64,000 nucleotides of DNA from Candidatus Minthosoma caballi (GCA_018064505.1 JAGHVC010000109.1:1-64000); one strand, 5' to 3'; shown: positions 38,429 through 49,628, counted from the stretch's first letter. The notes: a model not told the origin generated them from the sequence alone. Made by a program: numbers and translations.

Positions 38429-38911
38429 TTAGAAATACCATGCAAGGCCAATCTTGATGCCTGTCTTGCTCTTGTCGCTGAAGTTTGAAAGGCTCATGTC
38501 GTAATAAACGCTTGGCTCTACTGTGAGGTGCTCATTGAGGAAGAAGCAATATCCAACCTCTGGAGTGAGCTGAAGGTCGTTGAAGTTTGGCGCTTCGTGC
38601 ACATATTTTGCTCCACCCTGAAGGAATAGGCCGTTCTGCTGAATGAGATAGCGGCACTTCAAGCCAGCATAAAGCTGACGCATATCTTTGTGAGTGTAGT
38701 CGAAACCAACCTCAGCAATTGCCATCCATGCATCTTCAAACATGTAGCCTGCATTTACGCCTGCTCCGAGCGAAAACTTGCTGTTTTTGCTGTATGACAA
38801 GCCACCACTGTTAGTTGTTGCCCCAAGGTACATTTTCCCCTTCTCAAACTGTGCTGATGCGCTGCCGATGCCGAGGACAGCCAAAAGCAATGTGAAAATA
38901 ATCTTCTTCAT
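38429..38911 (-). CDS. outer-membrane beta-barrel protein
   Basis: MKKIIFTLLLAVLGIGSASA signal; alternating amphipathic strands, C-terminal aromatic WYF. Confidence 0.75.
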   Translation of the reverse strand: MKKIIFTLLLAVLGIGSASAQFEKGKMYLGATTNSGGLSYSKNSKFSLGAGVNAGYMFEDAWMAIAEVGFDYTHKDMRQLYAGLKCRYLIQQNGLFLQGGAKYVHEAPNFNDLQLTPEVGYCFFLNEHLTVEPSVYYDMSLSNFSDKSKTGIKIGLAWYF

Positions 38912-38924
38912 AATCATATTATTT

Positions 38925-39119
38925 TTATAAATTGTTTTCTCGTTCTTCTTTAAGTTGCGCTTTTTTGTATAGCGCCCATCCTAATGCTGCGCAAATAAGT
39001 GCGTAAATGCCGAGGTTGGGCAAGTTGTGAATCCATGCATTCCACTCAATTCCGTAGTAGATGTAGAAAGCTATGCCTGCACAGAAGAATGCTATGGGCA
39101 TCCAAATGTATTTGTTCAT
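38925..39119 (-). CDS. small membrane protein downstream of cstA
   Basis: Two hydrophobic helices; compact spacing with flanking genes. Confidence 0.65.
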   Translation of the reverse strand: MNKYIWMPIAFFCAGIAFYIYYGIEWNAWIHNLPNLGIYALICAALGWALYKKAQLKEERENNL

Positions 39120-39142
39120 TTGCGTGAATTAGTTTTTTGTTT

Positions 39143-40651
39143 TCAAATCTTGCGTGTCTGTTGTTTTTGCCACATGATAAACCACACGAGTCCTGCAAGT
39201 GTCACTGCACCGCCTACTGAATATGCTACAGCATGGGTGAATTGGAAGCCCTCGGGAGCGATGAGTATGTAGGTTGAGCACACAAGAGTCATCCACAATG
39301 CTGGAATGAGCGAAATTAGGTATGCGTATTTGAGTTTCTTACCCTGCAATGAGCGTTTAGTGAGCCACACGGTGATAGTCCAAAGAGTGAAGACAGAGAG
39401 CGTCTGGTTAAACCAAGCAAAGTAGCGCCATAGCACATCGAACTTGACGAACATGAGTACGCCGCTGATGATGAAGATAGGCACAGAGAGCACAAGGCGC
39501 TTGTAGATTTTATTCTGCTTGTAGTGCATGAAGTCGGCTGCAATGAGTCGTGCACAACGGAAAGCTGTGTCGCCTGAAGTGATAGGTGCTGCTACCACTC
39601 CAAGCACAGCAAGGATGGCTCCTACTGTGCCAAGCCAACTCTGGCAGATACTGTTTACGAGCACTGCAGGATTTGGATTGCTTGCTCCGCCGTTGGTCAT
39701 AATTGCCCACAGCTTTGCGTATGGTGCTGTGTTTTCATTGTCCATGCCGAAGATGCTAACATCGAATGAGTCGGCAAACTTTATTGTTGCTGCAGCCCAG
39801 ATGAGGGCCACTATACCTTCTGTTATCATTGCTCCGTAAAACACAGGACGGCCATACTTCTCGTTCTTCATGCAACGAGCCATCATAGGGCTCTGAGTGG
39901 CATGGAAACCGCTCACTGCTCCGCACGCAATTGTGATGCAGATGCCAGGGAAGAGAGGTATTGTGCTTGCAGGATGATGGTTGGTGAACGCTTCGGTAAT
40001 CTCTGGCATTGTGCCTTCGTTGGTGAAGATGCCGATGCCTACGCCTAATGCCATGATGAGTAGCGCAACTCCAAAGATTGGATAGACCTTGCCTATCAGT
40101 TTGTCGATAGGAAGCAGAGTGGCTAGGATGTAGTATGCAAAGATAATGATTATCCATACGAGGTTCTGTGAGAAGAATCCTTCACCGCCTACAAGGTTTG
40201 CAAGCAATCCTGCAGGGGTAGTGGCAAAGACCGCTCCGACAAGAATCATCAGTACGAGAGAGAGGATGCGCATTGCCAATCGAGCGCCACCGCCAAGCTC
40301 ATCACCAACAATTTCAGGAAGGCTGGCTCCATTCTTGCGAATGCTTATCATGCCCGACATGTAGTCGTGGACAGCTCCGCCAAGTATGCATCCGAGAACA
40401 ATCCAGAAGTATGCTGCTGGGCCGAAAAGTATGCCCTGAATGGCTCCGAAGATAGGTCCGGTGCCTGCAATGTTCAGAAATTGTATGAGAAAAACCTTCC
40501 AAGTTGGCATTGGCATATAGTCAACTCCATCTTGGCTGGAATAGCAGGGAGTTTCCCTCTTTGGGTCAGCTCCGAAAACCTTATCTACCATTGCTCCGTA
40601 TAGTACATAACCTAATATTAGGAGCAAGAGAGACACGATAAATGTAACCAT
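39143..40651 (-). CDS. cstA: carbon starvation protein CstA family transporter
   Basis: CYSSQDGVDYMPMPTWKVFLIQFLNIAGTGPIFGAIQG; CGAVSGFHATQSPMMARC. Confidence 0.92.
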   Translation of the reverse strand: MVTFIVSLLLLILGYVLYGAMVDKVFGADPKRETPCYSSQDGVDYMPMPTWKVFLIQFLNIAGTGPIFGAIQGILFGPAAYFWIVLGCILGGAVHDYMSGMISIRKNGASLPEIVGDELGGGARLAMRILSLVLMILVGAVFATTPAGLLANLVGGEGFFSQNLVWIIIIFAYYILATLLPIDKLIGKVYPIFGVALLIMALGVGIGIFTNEGTMPEITEAFTNHHPASTIPLFPGICITIACGAVSGFHATQSPMMARCMKNEKYGRPVFYGAMITEGIVALIWAAATIKFADSFDVSIFGMDNENTAPYAKLWAIMTNGGASNPNPAVLVNSICQSWLGTVGAILAVLGVVAAPITSGDTAFRCARLIAADFMHYKQNKIYKRLVLSVPIFIISGVLMFVKFDVLWRYFAWFNQTLSVFTLWTITVWLTKRSLQGKKLKYAYLISLIPALWMTLVCSTYILIAPEGFQFTHAVAYSVGGAVTLAGLVWFIMWQKQQTRKI

Positions 40652-40698
40652 TTTTGCTTTAATTTTCGAAAATCGTCACAAAAGTAGTAATAATTCAT

Positions 40699-40706
40699 TA
40701 CCTTTG
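40699..40706 (+). promoter_or_regulatory. putative -7 element TACCTTTG
   Basis: Upstream of GHL10 gene. Confidence 0.5.
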
Positions 40707-40719
40707 CAAAAAATTAAGT

Positions 40720-42306
40720 TTGATAATGAGATATATTTGTATATTATGTGCTTTATTAGCATTTTTTAGCACGAACTCAATTGCTACGAAAGCGCAAAAC
40801 ATGATTTATGAACAAGAACATCCATTGAGAGAGGTGCGTGCTGTGTGGCTCACAACGCTGATGGGACTTGACTGGCCAAGGACAATGGCAAAAAATCAGG
40901 CATCGACAGAGAGGCAGAAAGAAGAGCTTTGCAGATTGCTTGACAAGTATAAGAAAGCTAATATAAACACCGTAATATTTCAAACTCGAGTGAGAGGCTC
41001 TGTGGTTTATCCATCCAAGATTGAACCATGGTATGAGGGACTCACGGGGCAAGCAGGCAAGAATCCGGGATATGATCCTTTGGCTTTTTGCATTGAGGAG
41101 TGCCACAAGAGAGGTATGGAGCTTCATGCGTGGGTAGTGGCTTTCCCGCTTGGCAAGAATCAGAAAGCGTATGGAGCAGCTTCTATTACCAAGAAGCATC
41201 CAGAACTTTGCCGTACTGCTGGCGGCGAAACATTCATGATAATGGGAAAGCCTGCTACTGCTGAATACATTGCTGATATTTGTAAGGAAATAGTTGTAAA
41301 TTACGATGTTGACGGCATTTCGTTCGACTACATTCGCTACCCAGAGTCGCTGTATAAATATTCTGATGACGATTGCTATCCTAAAGGATGTGGATTGAGT
41401 AAGGCTGACTGGAGAAGGGAGAACATCACGAGGGTGGTGAAGCGTGTGCACGACACCGTTAAACCAATAAAGCCTTGGGTAAAACTGAGCAGCTCTCCAA
41501 TTGGCAAGTATCGTGATTTGGCTCGTTACAGTGCAAAGGGATGGAACTGCTTTGACGCTGTGTATCAAGATCCTCAGATGTGGCTTAAAGAGAATTTGCA
41601 GGATTTACTTTTTCCAATGATGTATTTCAAGGGTGACCATTTCTATCCATTTATGTTCAACTGGCGAGAGAATTCTTATGGTCATCCAGTAGTGCCAGGA
41701 TTGGGGATTTATTTTCTCGATCCAAGCGAGGGCAACTGGGTGCTTAACGATGTGAGAGCAGAGATGCACACTATACGCAATTCTAACATTGGTGGTATAG
41801 CCTTTTATCGTGGTGACTTTCTTACTCGCAATTGCAAAGGCATCTATGATGTGACATGCAACGAGTTTTTCCCTTATCCAGCATTAACTACGAGAATGAC
41901 TTGGATGGGAGACACCGTGGCTCCTTCTGCACCGAAGAGCATTTCGTATGATAATGGCAAAATCATGTGGCCAGCTGTAGTTTCAAACAAACAGGTTCTG
42001 TACAATATTTATGGTTCAAATGTGTATCCTGTTGATGCATCGAAAGCAGAGAATCTTCTTGCTGTGAATGTGAGGGATAACAGCTACGAACTTCATGGGA
42101 GATCTTTGAAGTGCAGGTATTTAGCAGTGACTTCGATAGATAGGTTTGGCAATGAGAGTGCAGCAACTCAGGAGGTGAAAGTAGCTGTTGAGCTTCCTAA
42201 GGAAATAAATGTTTCGCGTCTTATCAATCCAGACCTCAAAGGCTCAAAGAAAACATCATCTTCGAGTGGAAAGAGTAAGAAGTCATCAAAAAAGAAAAAG
42301 AAGTAA
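40720..42306 (+). CDS. family 10-like glycosyl hydrolase (GHL10/DUF187)
   Basis: Signal peptide; EVRAVWLTTLMGLDWP, DGISFDYIRYPE; Ser/Lys-rich C-terminus. Confidence 0.87.
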   Translation: MIMRYICILCALLAFFSTNSIATKAQNMIYEQEHPLREVRAVWLTTLMGLDWPRTMAKNQASTERQKEELCRLLDKYKKANINTVIFQTRVRGSVVYPSKIEPWYEGLTGQAGKNPGYDPLAFCIEECHKRGMELHAWVVAFPLGKNQKAYGAASITKKHPELCRTAGGETFMIMGKPATAEYIADICKEIVVNYDVDGISFDYIRYPESLYKYSDDDCYPKGCGLSKADWRRENITRVVKRVHDTVKPIKPWVKLSSSPIGKYRDLARYSAKGWNCFDAVYQDPQMWLKENLQDLLFPMMYFKGDHFYPFMFNWRENSYGHPVVPGLGIYFLDPSEGNWVLNDVRAEMHTIRNSNIGGIAFYRGDFLTRNCKGIYDVTCNEFFPYPALTTRMTWMGDTVAPSAPKSISYDNGKIMWPAVVSNKQVLYNIYGSNVYPVDASKAENLLAVNVRDNSYELHGRSLKCRYLAVTSIDRFGNESAATQEVKVAVELPKEINVSRLINPDLKGSKKTSSSSGKSKKSSKKKKK

Positions 42307-42308
42307 GA

Positions 42309-43334
42309 CTACTTGTTTTTTCCATACACATATAGCATCTTTTTGATTTGCAGAGCTAAATGATAGGCAAGCTCTACGGGTACAGCATTTCCTACCATTT
42401 TGTATCCGTACAGCAAGTCTCTATATGCAAACCTGAAAGAATCGGGGAATGTTTGCAATCTAGCACATTCCCTCACGGTGAGTCTTCTGTATAGGTGCTC
42501 ATAGCCTGGGGCGAAAATCCATTTGTTCAATCCTCCTCTCAATTGAGGTTTCATATCCACTGCTACCATTTTTGGAGCTTGTGGATGCAGTTGTGTTTGC
42601 CTTCCAGATGCTTGTATGCAGAAAGCCGGCTCATCCCAGTTGTGCACCCTGTTTCCTGCCATGTAAACAGGGGAGTAATCGCCAACGAAGTATTCGTGAT
42701 TTGGAATGATGCACTCTCGACCGTTTGTTCTGTTGCCTTTCAATGCTGGCATTGCCGAGTCTTGTAAATCAAATATTCCGTCTCGTAGAGTTGGCTTATA
42801 CTTCAGTGGGGCAGGGAAGTGAAAAGTGGCTTCCAAGTCTTTCCTCAATCCTACATAAAAGCATCTCATTCTTTTTTGAGGGACACCGTAATCATTGGCA
42901 TCAAGCAGTTGCAGGGATACATTATATCCCACATTTTCAAATTCTTGCAAAAACTCCTTGACAGCTTCACTATGTGGCTGAGAGAGCATGCCTTTCACAT
43001 TCTCTGCAATGAAGAATAGTGGCTTTTTGGCTTTTAGAATTCGAATGTATTCATAAAACAATTGCCCCCTAGCATCATCTATTCCTCGCCTTGCTCCAGC
43101 TTTGCTCCATGACTGACAAGGAGGTCCTCCAATGATTCCCACCACATCGTCGGGAAATTCACAGGCATCAATATCGCGAATATCTTTTTCTATCAGCTTC
43201 ACATCGGGGAAGTTTGCATGGTAAGTTGGTAGCGTATGAGTGTCAATCTCATTCGCCACGACAATCTTGAATCCCGCTTTCTGAAAACCGAGATCCATGC
43301 CACCAACACCCGAGAAAAGACTGATAATATTCAT
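42309..43334 (-). CDS. C5 DNA cytosine methyltransferase, HaeIII/NgoPII-like (predicted GGCC)
   Basis: [86 protein letters not shown]. Confidence 0.9.
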   Translation of the reverse strand: MNIISLFSGVGGMDLGFQKAGFKIVVANEIDTHTLPTYHANFPDVKLIEKDIRDIDACEFPDDVVGIIGGPPCQSWSKAGARRGIDDARGQLFYEYIRILKAKKPLFFIAENVKGMLSQPHSEAVKEFLQEFENVGYNVSLQLLDANDYGVPQKRMRCFYVGLRKDLEATFHFPAPLKYKPTLRDGIFDLQDSAMPALKGNRTNGRECIIPNHEYFVGDYSPVYMAGNRVHNWDEPAFCIQASGRQTQLHPQAPKMVAVDMKPQLRGGLNKWIFAPGYEHLYRRLTVRECARLQTFPDSFRFAYRDLLYGYKMVGNAVPVELAYHLALQIKKMLYVYGKNK

Positions 43335-44686
43335 TTTATCAACCTCCTTGCAATCATCTCTACGACATCCACATTTACAGCATTGCCCAATGCTTTGAAT
43401 TTCTGCAATCTGCTCAAGCCTGTGTATTGCAACTCCTCCATGGATTGAATCCTTGCAGCTTCATTATGAGAAATATACCGTCCCCAGCGGAAATCCTCTG
43501 CGGTGTATGGCTTGCCTTTTTTATCGACAGCTCCTCCAGGATGGAACGGCACCCAAGGCAAGATAGGAGTGGCAGTTGTGCAAAGCGTGATTGTAGGAAT
43601 GAAATTCATTGAACGAATACGAATGCCTGAAGGTCGGAGCTGAATCACATGATTCTTGAAATTCCAATCTTGATTTGTACTCCATTCCAACATACATTGA
43701 GTGCGTGGGAAAGTCTTTATTTTCTTCAACCAAGGGTCAATCCAATCTTTATGACGCTGATAAAGATCGCGATTCTGCCTGATTAGCACTTTCTTGAATT
43801 CTGGATAAGTTTCCTCGTATTTCGTCTTCTGCATGTAGAAAGGCAAGTCGGCTATTAGTTCCTCCATTGTCTCTCCCTCAAGCAGTTTTCCGTATGCGCC
43901 GTGGTGGCCTCTCAATCTTTCTACTGTTTGAAATGCTGGTGGAGTATCTTCAAATTCATAGTCGGCACCAAACTCCATTGTGAATATGCAATGGCTTGGC
44001 ATGTATCCATCTCTTTTTGTTACATTATAAACAAATTCCTGCCAAGCATCAAATACGGGGTGCAAAGCTCGTCTCACAGGTTGCACGCCATCGTTGTCAG
44101 TTTCATCTACAATGGTTCTAACATCACTAATCGGAGGATCGTTTGGCTGTGGAAAGTGAAACTTTCTCAATCCGCTATTGCCATTTTCGTCTCTTCTCAT
44201 ACCCACAATGTAGAATCGTGGTCTGTGCTGTGGGATTTCAAATTCGTGAGGAGAAAACACCCTGCCATCAATATCATAGCCGAGAGCATCGAGCTTTTCT
44301 TGAATAATCTTCCATGTTCTGCCATCATCATGTCCCGGCAATGCGGATACATTCTCAAGGAACAAATATTTAGGATGATGAACAGTCAATATCCGGCAAA
44401 TCTCATTAAACATGTTACCCCGCCCTTGCTCATCTTCAAATCCCTGCTTCTTTCCTGAGAACGAGAAAGGCTGACAAGGGAAACCGCCGCACAGTATATC
44501 ATGCTCAGGTATCTCTTTAGCTTCAATTTGCGTAATATCCCCCTTTATTGGCACACCAGGGAAATTAGCTTTATATAGTTTTTGCAGTTTTGGCTTTATC
44601 TCACACGCAAACACACACTCATGCCCTAAGCGTGAGAGAGCAAGGTGGAAACCACCTAAACCAGCGAACAAATCTACAAATCTCAT
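43331..44686 (-). CDS. C5 DNA cytosine methyltransferase, specificity unknown
   Basis: [60 protein letters not shown]. Confidence 0.92.
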   Translation of the reverse strand: MRFVDLFAGLGGFHLALSRLGHECVFACEIKPKLQKLYKANFPGVPIKGDITQIEAKEIPEHDILCGGFPCQPFSFSGKKQGFEDEQGRGNMFNEICRILTVHHPKYLFLENVSALPGHDDGRTWKIIQEKLDALGYDIDGRVFSPHEFEIPQHRPRFYIVGMRRDENGNSGLRKFHFPQPNDPPISDVRTIVDETDNDGVQPVRRALHPVFDAWQEFVYNVTKRDGYMPSHCIFTMEFGADYEFEDTPPAFQTVERLRGHHGAYGKLLEGETMEELIADLPFYMQKTKYEETYPEFKKVLIRQNRDLYQRHKDWIDPWLKKIKTFPRTQCMLEWSTNQDWNFKNHVIQLRPSGIRIRSMNFIPTITLCTTATPILPWVPFHPGGAVDKKGKPYTAEDFRWGRYISHNEAARIQSMEELQYTGLSRLQKFKALGNAVNVDVVEMIARRLIK

Positions 44687-46098
44687 TTTCTTGTAATTAT
44701 TAATAATCCTACGAAAGTCAGCAGACCATTGAACATCAGCATTTCATACCCAAATTTGTATCCCCAAGTGTTCATCACAAGAAAGTCGATTATGTAACAA
44801 ATTACAGGGGAAGCAATAGCTACTACCGGCACCCATTTTTCTTTGACAGAGCGTTTTGTCAATATGCCAAAAGCAAATAAGCCAAGCAGAGGACCGTATG
44901 TGTAGCTGACAAGAGTATATATCAAATCCATTACGCTGCCAGAACCAATTGTATGAAAAGCAAGAGTTACTAGAACAAACGCTGCCAACACTCCCAAATG
45001 CACTTTCTTTCTTACTTTTTCATCTTTCTCTTTTCCTAGAATATCAATGGTGAATGATGTAGTGAGTGATGTCATTGCGCTGTCTGCAGAAGAGAATGCA
45101 GATGCAACCACTCCGATAGCAAAGATCACCATGCAGGCATTGCCAAGCGTTCCGTTCATCACAATGTCCGAAAGCAGATTATCTCCTTTTGATGGCAGGT
45201 CCATTCCCATCTTCTGATAGAGCATGAGAAGCAGTATTCCTAATGCGAGGAAGAGAAAATTCACAGGCGCAAACAGCACTCCGTAAGAACATAAGTCTTT
45301 CTGGGCATCTTTCAGATTCTTGCAAGTTAGATTCTTCTGCATCATATCTTGGTCAAGCCCTGTCATAACAATAACAACAAACACGCCACTCAAGAATTGC
45401 TTCCAGAAGTTCTGCTTTGATGAGAAATCCTCAAATTCAAACATTCTTGAATGAGAATCATTCCAAACGGCAGACATTGCATCCCCAAAAGACAATCCGA
45501 GCAATGATGCCACCTTTATTAAAATAAGTATTAAAGCCACAATCAGACATAGGGTCTGCACGCTGTCAGTCCACACCAGCGCCCTAATTCCGTTTTTTCT
45601 TGTGTAGAGCCATATCATTCCTAATGTTATTGCAACCGTAGCAGCGTATGGTATTCCAAATTCATTGCCAACACACATCTGCAGAATCTCGCACACAACA
45701 TAAAACTTTGCAGCGGCTCCAAGAAGTTTAGATAATACAAAGAAACTTGCTCCAGTTTTGTAGCTCTTCGTTCCGAATCTTTTCTCAAGATAACTGTAAA
45801 TGCTTGTGAGCTCAAGCTTATAATATATTGGCAATAAGACAAATGCTACGATGAGATACCCGACAATGAAACCAAGGCACATCTGCATGTAAGTCATGTC
45901 AATGCCCATCACCCACCCAGGAACACCAATGAATGTTACTCCCGATATGCTAGCTCCTACCATGCCGAAAGCCACCAGTGGCCATGGAGACTTTTTGTTT
46001 CCTCGGAAGAAAGCATCATTGCCACCTTTCTTCCCTGCAATGTGGGAGACGAGCAACAGTACAGCGAAATAAGCTAATATGGTAATCAGTACAAGCAT
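44683..46098 (-). CDS. sodium:solute symporter family protein
   Basis: SSS-family TM pattern; GVTFIGVPGWVMG, TGLDQDMMQKNLTC, ASAFSSADSAMTSLTTSF. Confidence 0.88.
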   Translation of the reverse strand: MLVLITILAYFAVLLLVSHIAGKKGGNDAFFRGNKKSPWPLVAFGMVGASISGVTFIGVPGWVMGIDMTYMQMCLGFIVGYLIVAFVLLPIYYKLELTSIYSYLEKRFGTKSYKTGASFFVLSKLLGAAAKFYVVCEILQMCVGNEFGIPYAATVAITLGMIWLYTRKNGIRALVWTDSVQTLCLIVALILILIKVASLLGLSFGDAMSAVWNDSHSRMFEFEDFSSKQNFWKQFLSGVFVVIVMTGLDQDMMQKNLTCKNLKDAQKDLCSYGVLFAPVNFLFLALGILLLMLYQKMGMDLPSKGDNLLSDIVMNGTLGNACMVIFAIGVVASAFSSADSAMTSLTTSFTIDILGKEKDEKVRKKVHLGVLAAFVLVTLAFHTIGSGSVMDLIYTLVSYTYGPLLGLFAFGILTKRSVKEKWVPVVAIASPVICYIIDFLVMNTWGYKFGYEMLMFNGLLTFVGLLIITRK

Positions 46099-46100
46099 CT

Positions 46101-47135
46101 TTAAATCAGCACTCTAAATAATTCTGTCATTAATGTAATAATAACCATCATCAGTTCTCCTCCAAAGCAAACTCCAATGCTTAATTTCATATCAGCAGTG
46201 TTCAGTTCCCTCTCATTCGTTCCAATATAAGGTTTGTAGAAATTTTCTCCGAAATAATTATGAGACCCTCCAAATCTGCAATTTAGTATGTATGCTAATG
46301 CAGCTTCTGGCCATCCCGAATTTGGCGACGCGTGTTCGTTGCCAAAATGCTTCACAAAGCCGAATGCATCCTTGAATGTGAAATGTCCGAGCGAAGGATT
46401 GCCATTTTTACTGAATAGCCAAGCAACACAAAGCATCATAAATGCAGTAAGCCTTGCAGGAATATAATTTGCAATATCATCAATCTTTGCAGCCCATCTG
46501 CCAAAGTCTTTGTATCGAGCATTCTGGTATCCAATCATTGAGTCAAGAGTGTTCACCATCTTGTAAGAAAGCATTCCAGGCACACCAAGCAAAGCGTACC
46601 AAAACAAAGGAGCTACCACACCGTCCGACAAATTCTCAGCAAGAGTCTCCAATGCAGCAGTTCTCACTTCTTGAGCACTTAGATTGTTCGTGTCTCTTCC
46701 AACAATCCTTCCCACTTGCTTTCTTCCGTCAATGAGACTCTTATCCACAGCCTCAAACACCATTCTCACTTCCTTTCTGAGCGTGTGTCCTGCTAAGCAG
46801 TAAAATACAAGAATACTGGAAACGATAATGTACAAACTCCATGGCAGCAAATAAATTGAATAATTGTTTCCTACGACTTGATTGCTCATAGAAAACCATA
46901 TCCCGAACATCAATCCTGCCACAATTAAATATACTCCAAGGATGCTCCCCACAGCAAACACAGCCCCCTTGCTCACTCTATCCTCACCATTATTCCATTT
47001 CTTTTCTCCCCAAGCTATCCACTTGCCCATCCACACAATTGGATGTGGCCATTTCTCTGGATCTCCCAAGAAATAGTCAAGCATCCACCCAATTATTAGT
47101 GGAGCAAAAACAGTGAACAAAAAGCCATGCAGCAT
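46101..47135 (-). CDS. cbiB: adenosylcobinamide-phosphate synthase (CobD/CbiB)
   Basis: GWMLDYFLGDPEKWPHPIVWMGKWI, NLSDGVVAPLFWYALLGVPGMLSYKMVNTLDSMIGY. Confidence 0.93.
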   Translation of the reverse strand: MLHGFLFTVFAPLIIGWMLDYFLGDPEKWPHPIVWMGKWIAWGEKKWNNGEDRVSKGAVFAVGSILGVYLIVAGLMFGIWFSMSNQVVGNNYSIYLLPWSLYIIVSSILVFYCLAGHTLRKEVRMVFEAVDKSLIDGRKQVGRIVGRDTNNLSAQEVRTAALETLAENLSDGVVAPLFWYALLGVPGMLSYKMVNTLDSMIGYQNARYKDFGRWAAKIDDIANYIPARLTAFMMLCVAWLFSKNGNPSLGHFTFKDAFGFVKHFGNEHASPNSGWPEAALAYILNCRFGGSHNYFGENFYKPYIGTNERELNTADMKLSIGVCFGGELMMVIITLMTELFRVLI

Positions 47136-47170
47136 AATCTTCTTATTTTGCTAAAGTTCAAAATGCTATG

Positions 47171-47178
47171 CAAAGTTA
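47171..47178 (-). promoter_or_regulatory. putative -7 element TAACTTTG
   Basis: Upstream of cbiB on minus strand. Confidence 0.45.
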
Positions 47179-47255
47179 GCAAAAAAACTTGAAAGAAGAA
47201 ATACAATAATCAAAATTGTATCAAAGCTGCTTTATGTTTCTGTTAGGTTTTTTGG

Positions 47256-49628
47256 TTAATATACCTTTGGATATGCTGCTACTTGATGCGCATAATAGTG
47301 GGTAAGGAAGTGAGTTTTTAAGTCATTTAATTGATCAGTCGTATATGTTGTCTTAATTATCGTTGGATATTTGTCAGTGGTCACACTATACTCGTGAATA
47401 TTGCCATTCAGGGTATTCGTATCACTTGAACCTTTTGTACCAATAAAGTTACCCGACTGCATCTGTAGTGTTGTCATACCGTGAACCTCAGCAAGTGTAT
47501 TCTCGTCAGTAACATTATTTGCCACATCTTTATCAAAGAAACAGTAAGTAAGCGTACCATAATCATTTTCTGTTTTACCTTCTGGCAATGTCTCGGGCTT
47601 GTAGTTATTATAGGCAACTATGCCTCGGTACATCAATCCATCACCTGCATAACTTGTTGTGCCCTTAGTTGCTGCGTACGACACTACTATTGAACCTGTA
47701 TTATAACCAACAAGACCACCTACGCGATGTGCATCAGTAGAGAAATTTCCGTTACTGTGGCAAGTCATGATGATACCCTCGTTGTTTCCGACGAGCATAC
47801 CAGCTACAGACAGACCATTAATATTAGAACTCGTAATGTTAAATGAACCAAATGAAACACTTGACACTGTACATGCACAAATTACGCCCTGATTATTTTC
47901 TACAAATGCAGCGCCGCCGGAAGTTATTTCGAGAACATCCTCAAGCCAAAGTCCTCCTACTCGTCCTTTTGGCCCTATGTTACAAAACAAAGGTTGTCCA
48001 CTAAGACGCTTGATAGAACGCTGTTCGCCTTGGAAATTGCCGTTAAAAGGATGGGTAGCGTCGCCAATACCAATCCAGCTTACATTAGTTCCTGTTGTGC
48101 TTGCTTGCATATATAGATTAGCATCGAGCTTGATATTATATCCGCTGAAATCAAAACCTCCAGAAATAGGACGGTTTGTATTGCTAAGGTCTTTTATAGT
48201 AGTACTCTTACGATTATTACCATTTACTTCGTACGCAAACGACAGCAACTGGTCGGCAGTGCTTATGTGAAATGGCTTTTCTTCAGAACCATCATTGCCA
48301 TATATGTCCACTATCTTTCCACTTGTACTGGTGTAAAGCCATGTAGCATCATCAACCGTAGCATTTTTATCTCCTATAATAGTAATTTTGTTTCGATCAG
48401 TATAACTGAGGTATGTCGAATTCTTACGCAAAGAACCTTCGTCAGGAGAATCCTCAAGTTGCCAAGACATATACTCAGCACCCACGGTCATCTTCTCATT
48501 TTTATGGTTGAGGTTGATATTGATATTAGTGCAGTATCCAGCGCGGAATTCCACATTCTTGCTGTCCAATTTAAGAGTTGCAGTGTATCGCTTAGTCATT
48601 GTTTGATTTGGATTCAGAGGATCAGGATATGTAACCTTGAAGCGCATTTCCACTTTGTCCTGCTCTCCTGGAGCAACAATGCCATAGAAGGTAAAAGTAC
48701 GGCTTGCCTCACTGCCACGATATTTGCGTGGCTGCCATAGTTTCATGTTTTTCTTTTGATCCCAATTAGGTTTTGCGCCGCTCCATGTAAATACATCAAG
48801 CACACTTTGGTCTTCATTTGTAAGTGGTTCTGCCTTGTATCCCAAATTATTCCACTTATACATAGTATGCATATCGCTCACTACCATGTCTGTAACCTTT
48901 GATTCTGCATCAGGGTCATTACCTGTAGAAGAGAATCCTGTTATGGTAACAACAACTCGCACGCTTGCCAGGCCGTGATGAAAGTGAATCCAAGCTACGG
49001 CATCCTCGTTTTGCATGTCGGTATCATAGGTAAGAAGAAGGTCTTCCTTGCGTAGTTGCTCTGTGCTGTATGGGGCTGTTTGATCTTCGCCTAATTCAGG
49101 AGCACCAGTATAGTCTATGATTTCTGAAGCATCTGTAGGATTGCCAATACTGCCATAATACATTTTATGCTCAGTACTGTAGTTCCAATCATAACCTGAG
49201 GCAGCAGCAGACTTGCTGTCCTCATGTGGAAGGATGTAGCCGATAAAGGTATGTGGCTGCGAGCCATCACTCCAGAAAATGTCGTTTGTTGGCTGCAGAC
49301 GCTTCCATGATACATTACCACCATTGATTTCACAAGAATAGCGAACATCATTGTAGCTGAAATCAGGGCGAATTGGACGAACCGTACGCTCAATCTTTGT
49401 GAAGATAATCTCATCGGTTGCCAGAAAATCAAACTTTCCAATAGAGTCAATCAATGGAGTCACAGCTCGTGTTTCACTACCATTATCAATAATAGCGTGT
49501 ATGCCTCGCAGCATTATCGGATTTGTATCTCCTTGCAAAGATTCCTCAATCTCGTTGTTGCAAGAGGAGAGGTATAGCAGTAATGCAAATAATATAAATA
49601 TGTTATTGTGCTTATAGTTCATGCTCAT
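47256..49628 (-). CDS. fimbrillin-like lipoprotein with C-terminal GLUG-type repeat region
   Basis: Lipobox YLSSC; Mfa/fimbrillin-type N-terminus; GGLVGYNTGSIVVSYAA repeats. Confidence 0.8.
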   Translation of the reverse strand: MSMNYKHNNIFILFALLLYLSSCNNEIEESLQGDTNPIMLRGIHAIIDNGSETRAVTPLIDSIGKFDFLATDEIIFTKIERTVRPIRPDFSYNDVRYSCEINGGNVSWKRLQPTNDIFWSDGSQPHTFIGYILPHEDSKSAAASGYDWNYSTEHKMYYGSIGNPTDASEIIDYTGAPELGEDQTAPYSTEQLRKEDLLLTYDTDMQNEDAVAWIHFHHGLASVRVVVTITGFSSTGNDPDAESKVTDMVVSDMHTMYKWNNLGYKAEPLTNEDQSVLDVFTWSGAKPNWDQKKNMKLWQPRKYRGSEASRTFTFYGIVAPGEQDKVEMRFKVTYPDPLNPNQTMTKRYTATLKLDSKNVEFRAGYCTNININLNHKNEKMTVGAEYMSWQLEDSPDEGSLRKNSTYLSYTDRNKITIIGDKNATVDDATWLYTSTSGKIVDIYGNDGSEEKPFHISTADQLLSFAYEVNGNNRKSTTIKDLSNTNRPISGGFDFSGYNIKLDANLYMQASTTGTNVSWIGIGDATHPFNGNFQGEQRSIKRLSGQPLFCNIGPKGRVGGLWLEDVLEITSGGAAFVENNQGVICACTVSSVSFGSFNITSSNINGLSVAGMLVGNNEGIIMTCHSNGNFSTDAHRVGGLVGYNTGSIVVSYAATKGTTSYAGDGLMYRGIVAYNNYKPETLPEGKTENDYGTLTYCFFDKDVANNVTDENTLAEVHGMTTLQMQSGNFIGTKGSSDTNTLNGNIHEYSVTTDKYPTIIKTTYTTDQLNDLKTHFLTHYYAHQVAAYPKVY

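Noticed and set aside
42309-44686. Complete restriction-modification system
   Set aside because: Both genes are C5 methyltransferases; no endonuclease-like ORF is adjacent on either side.
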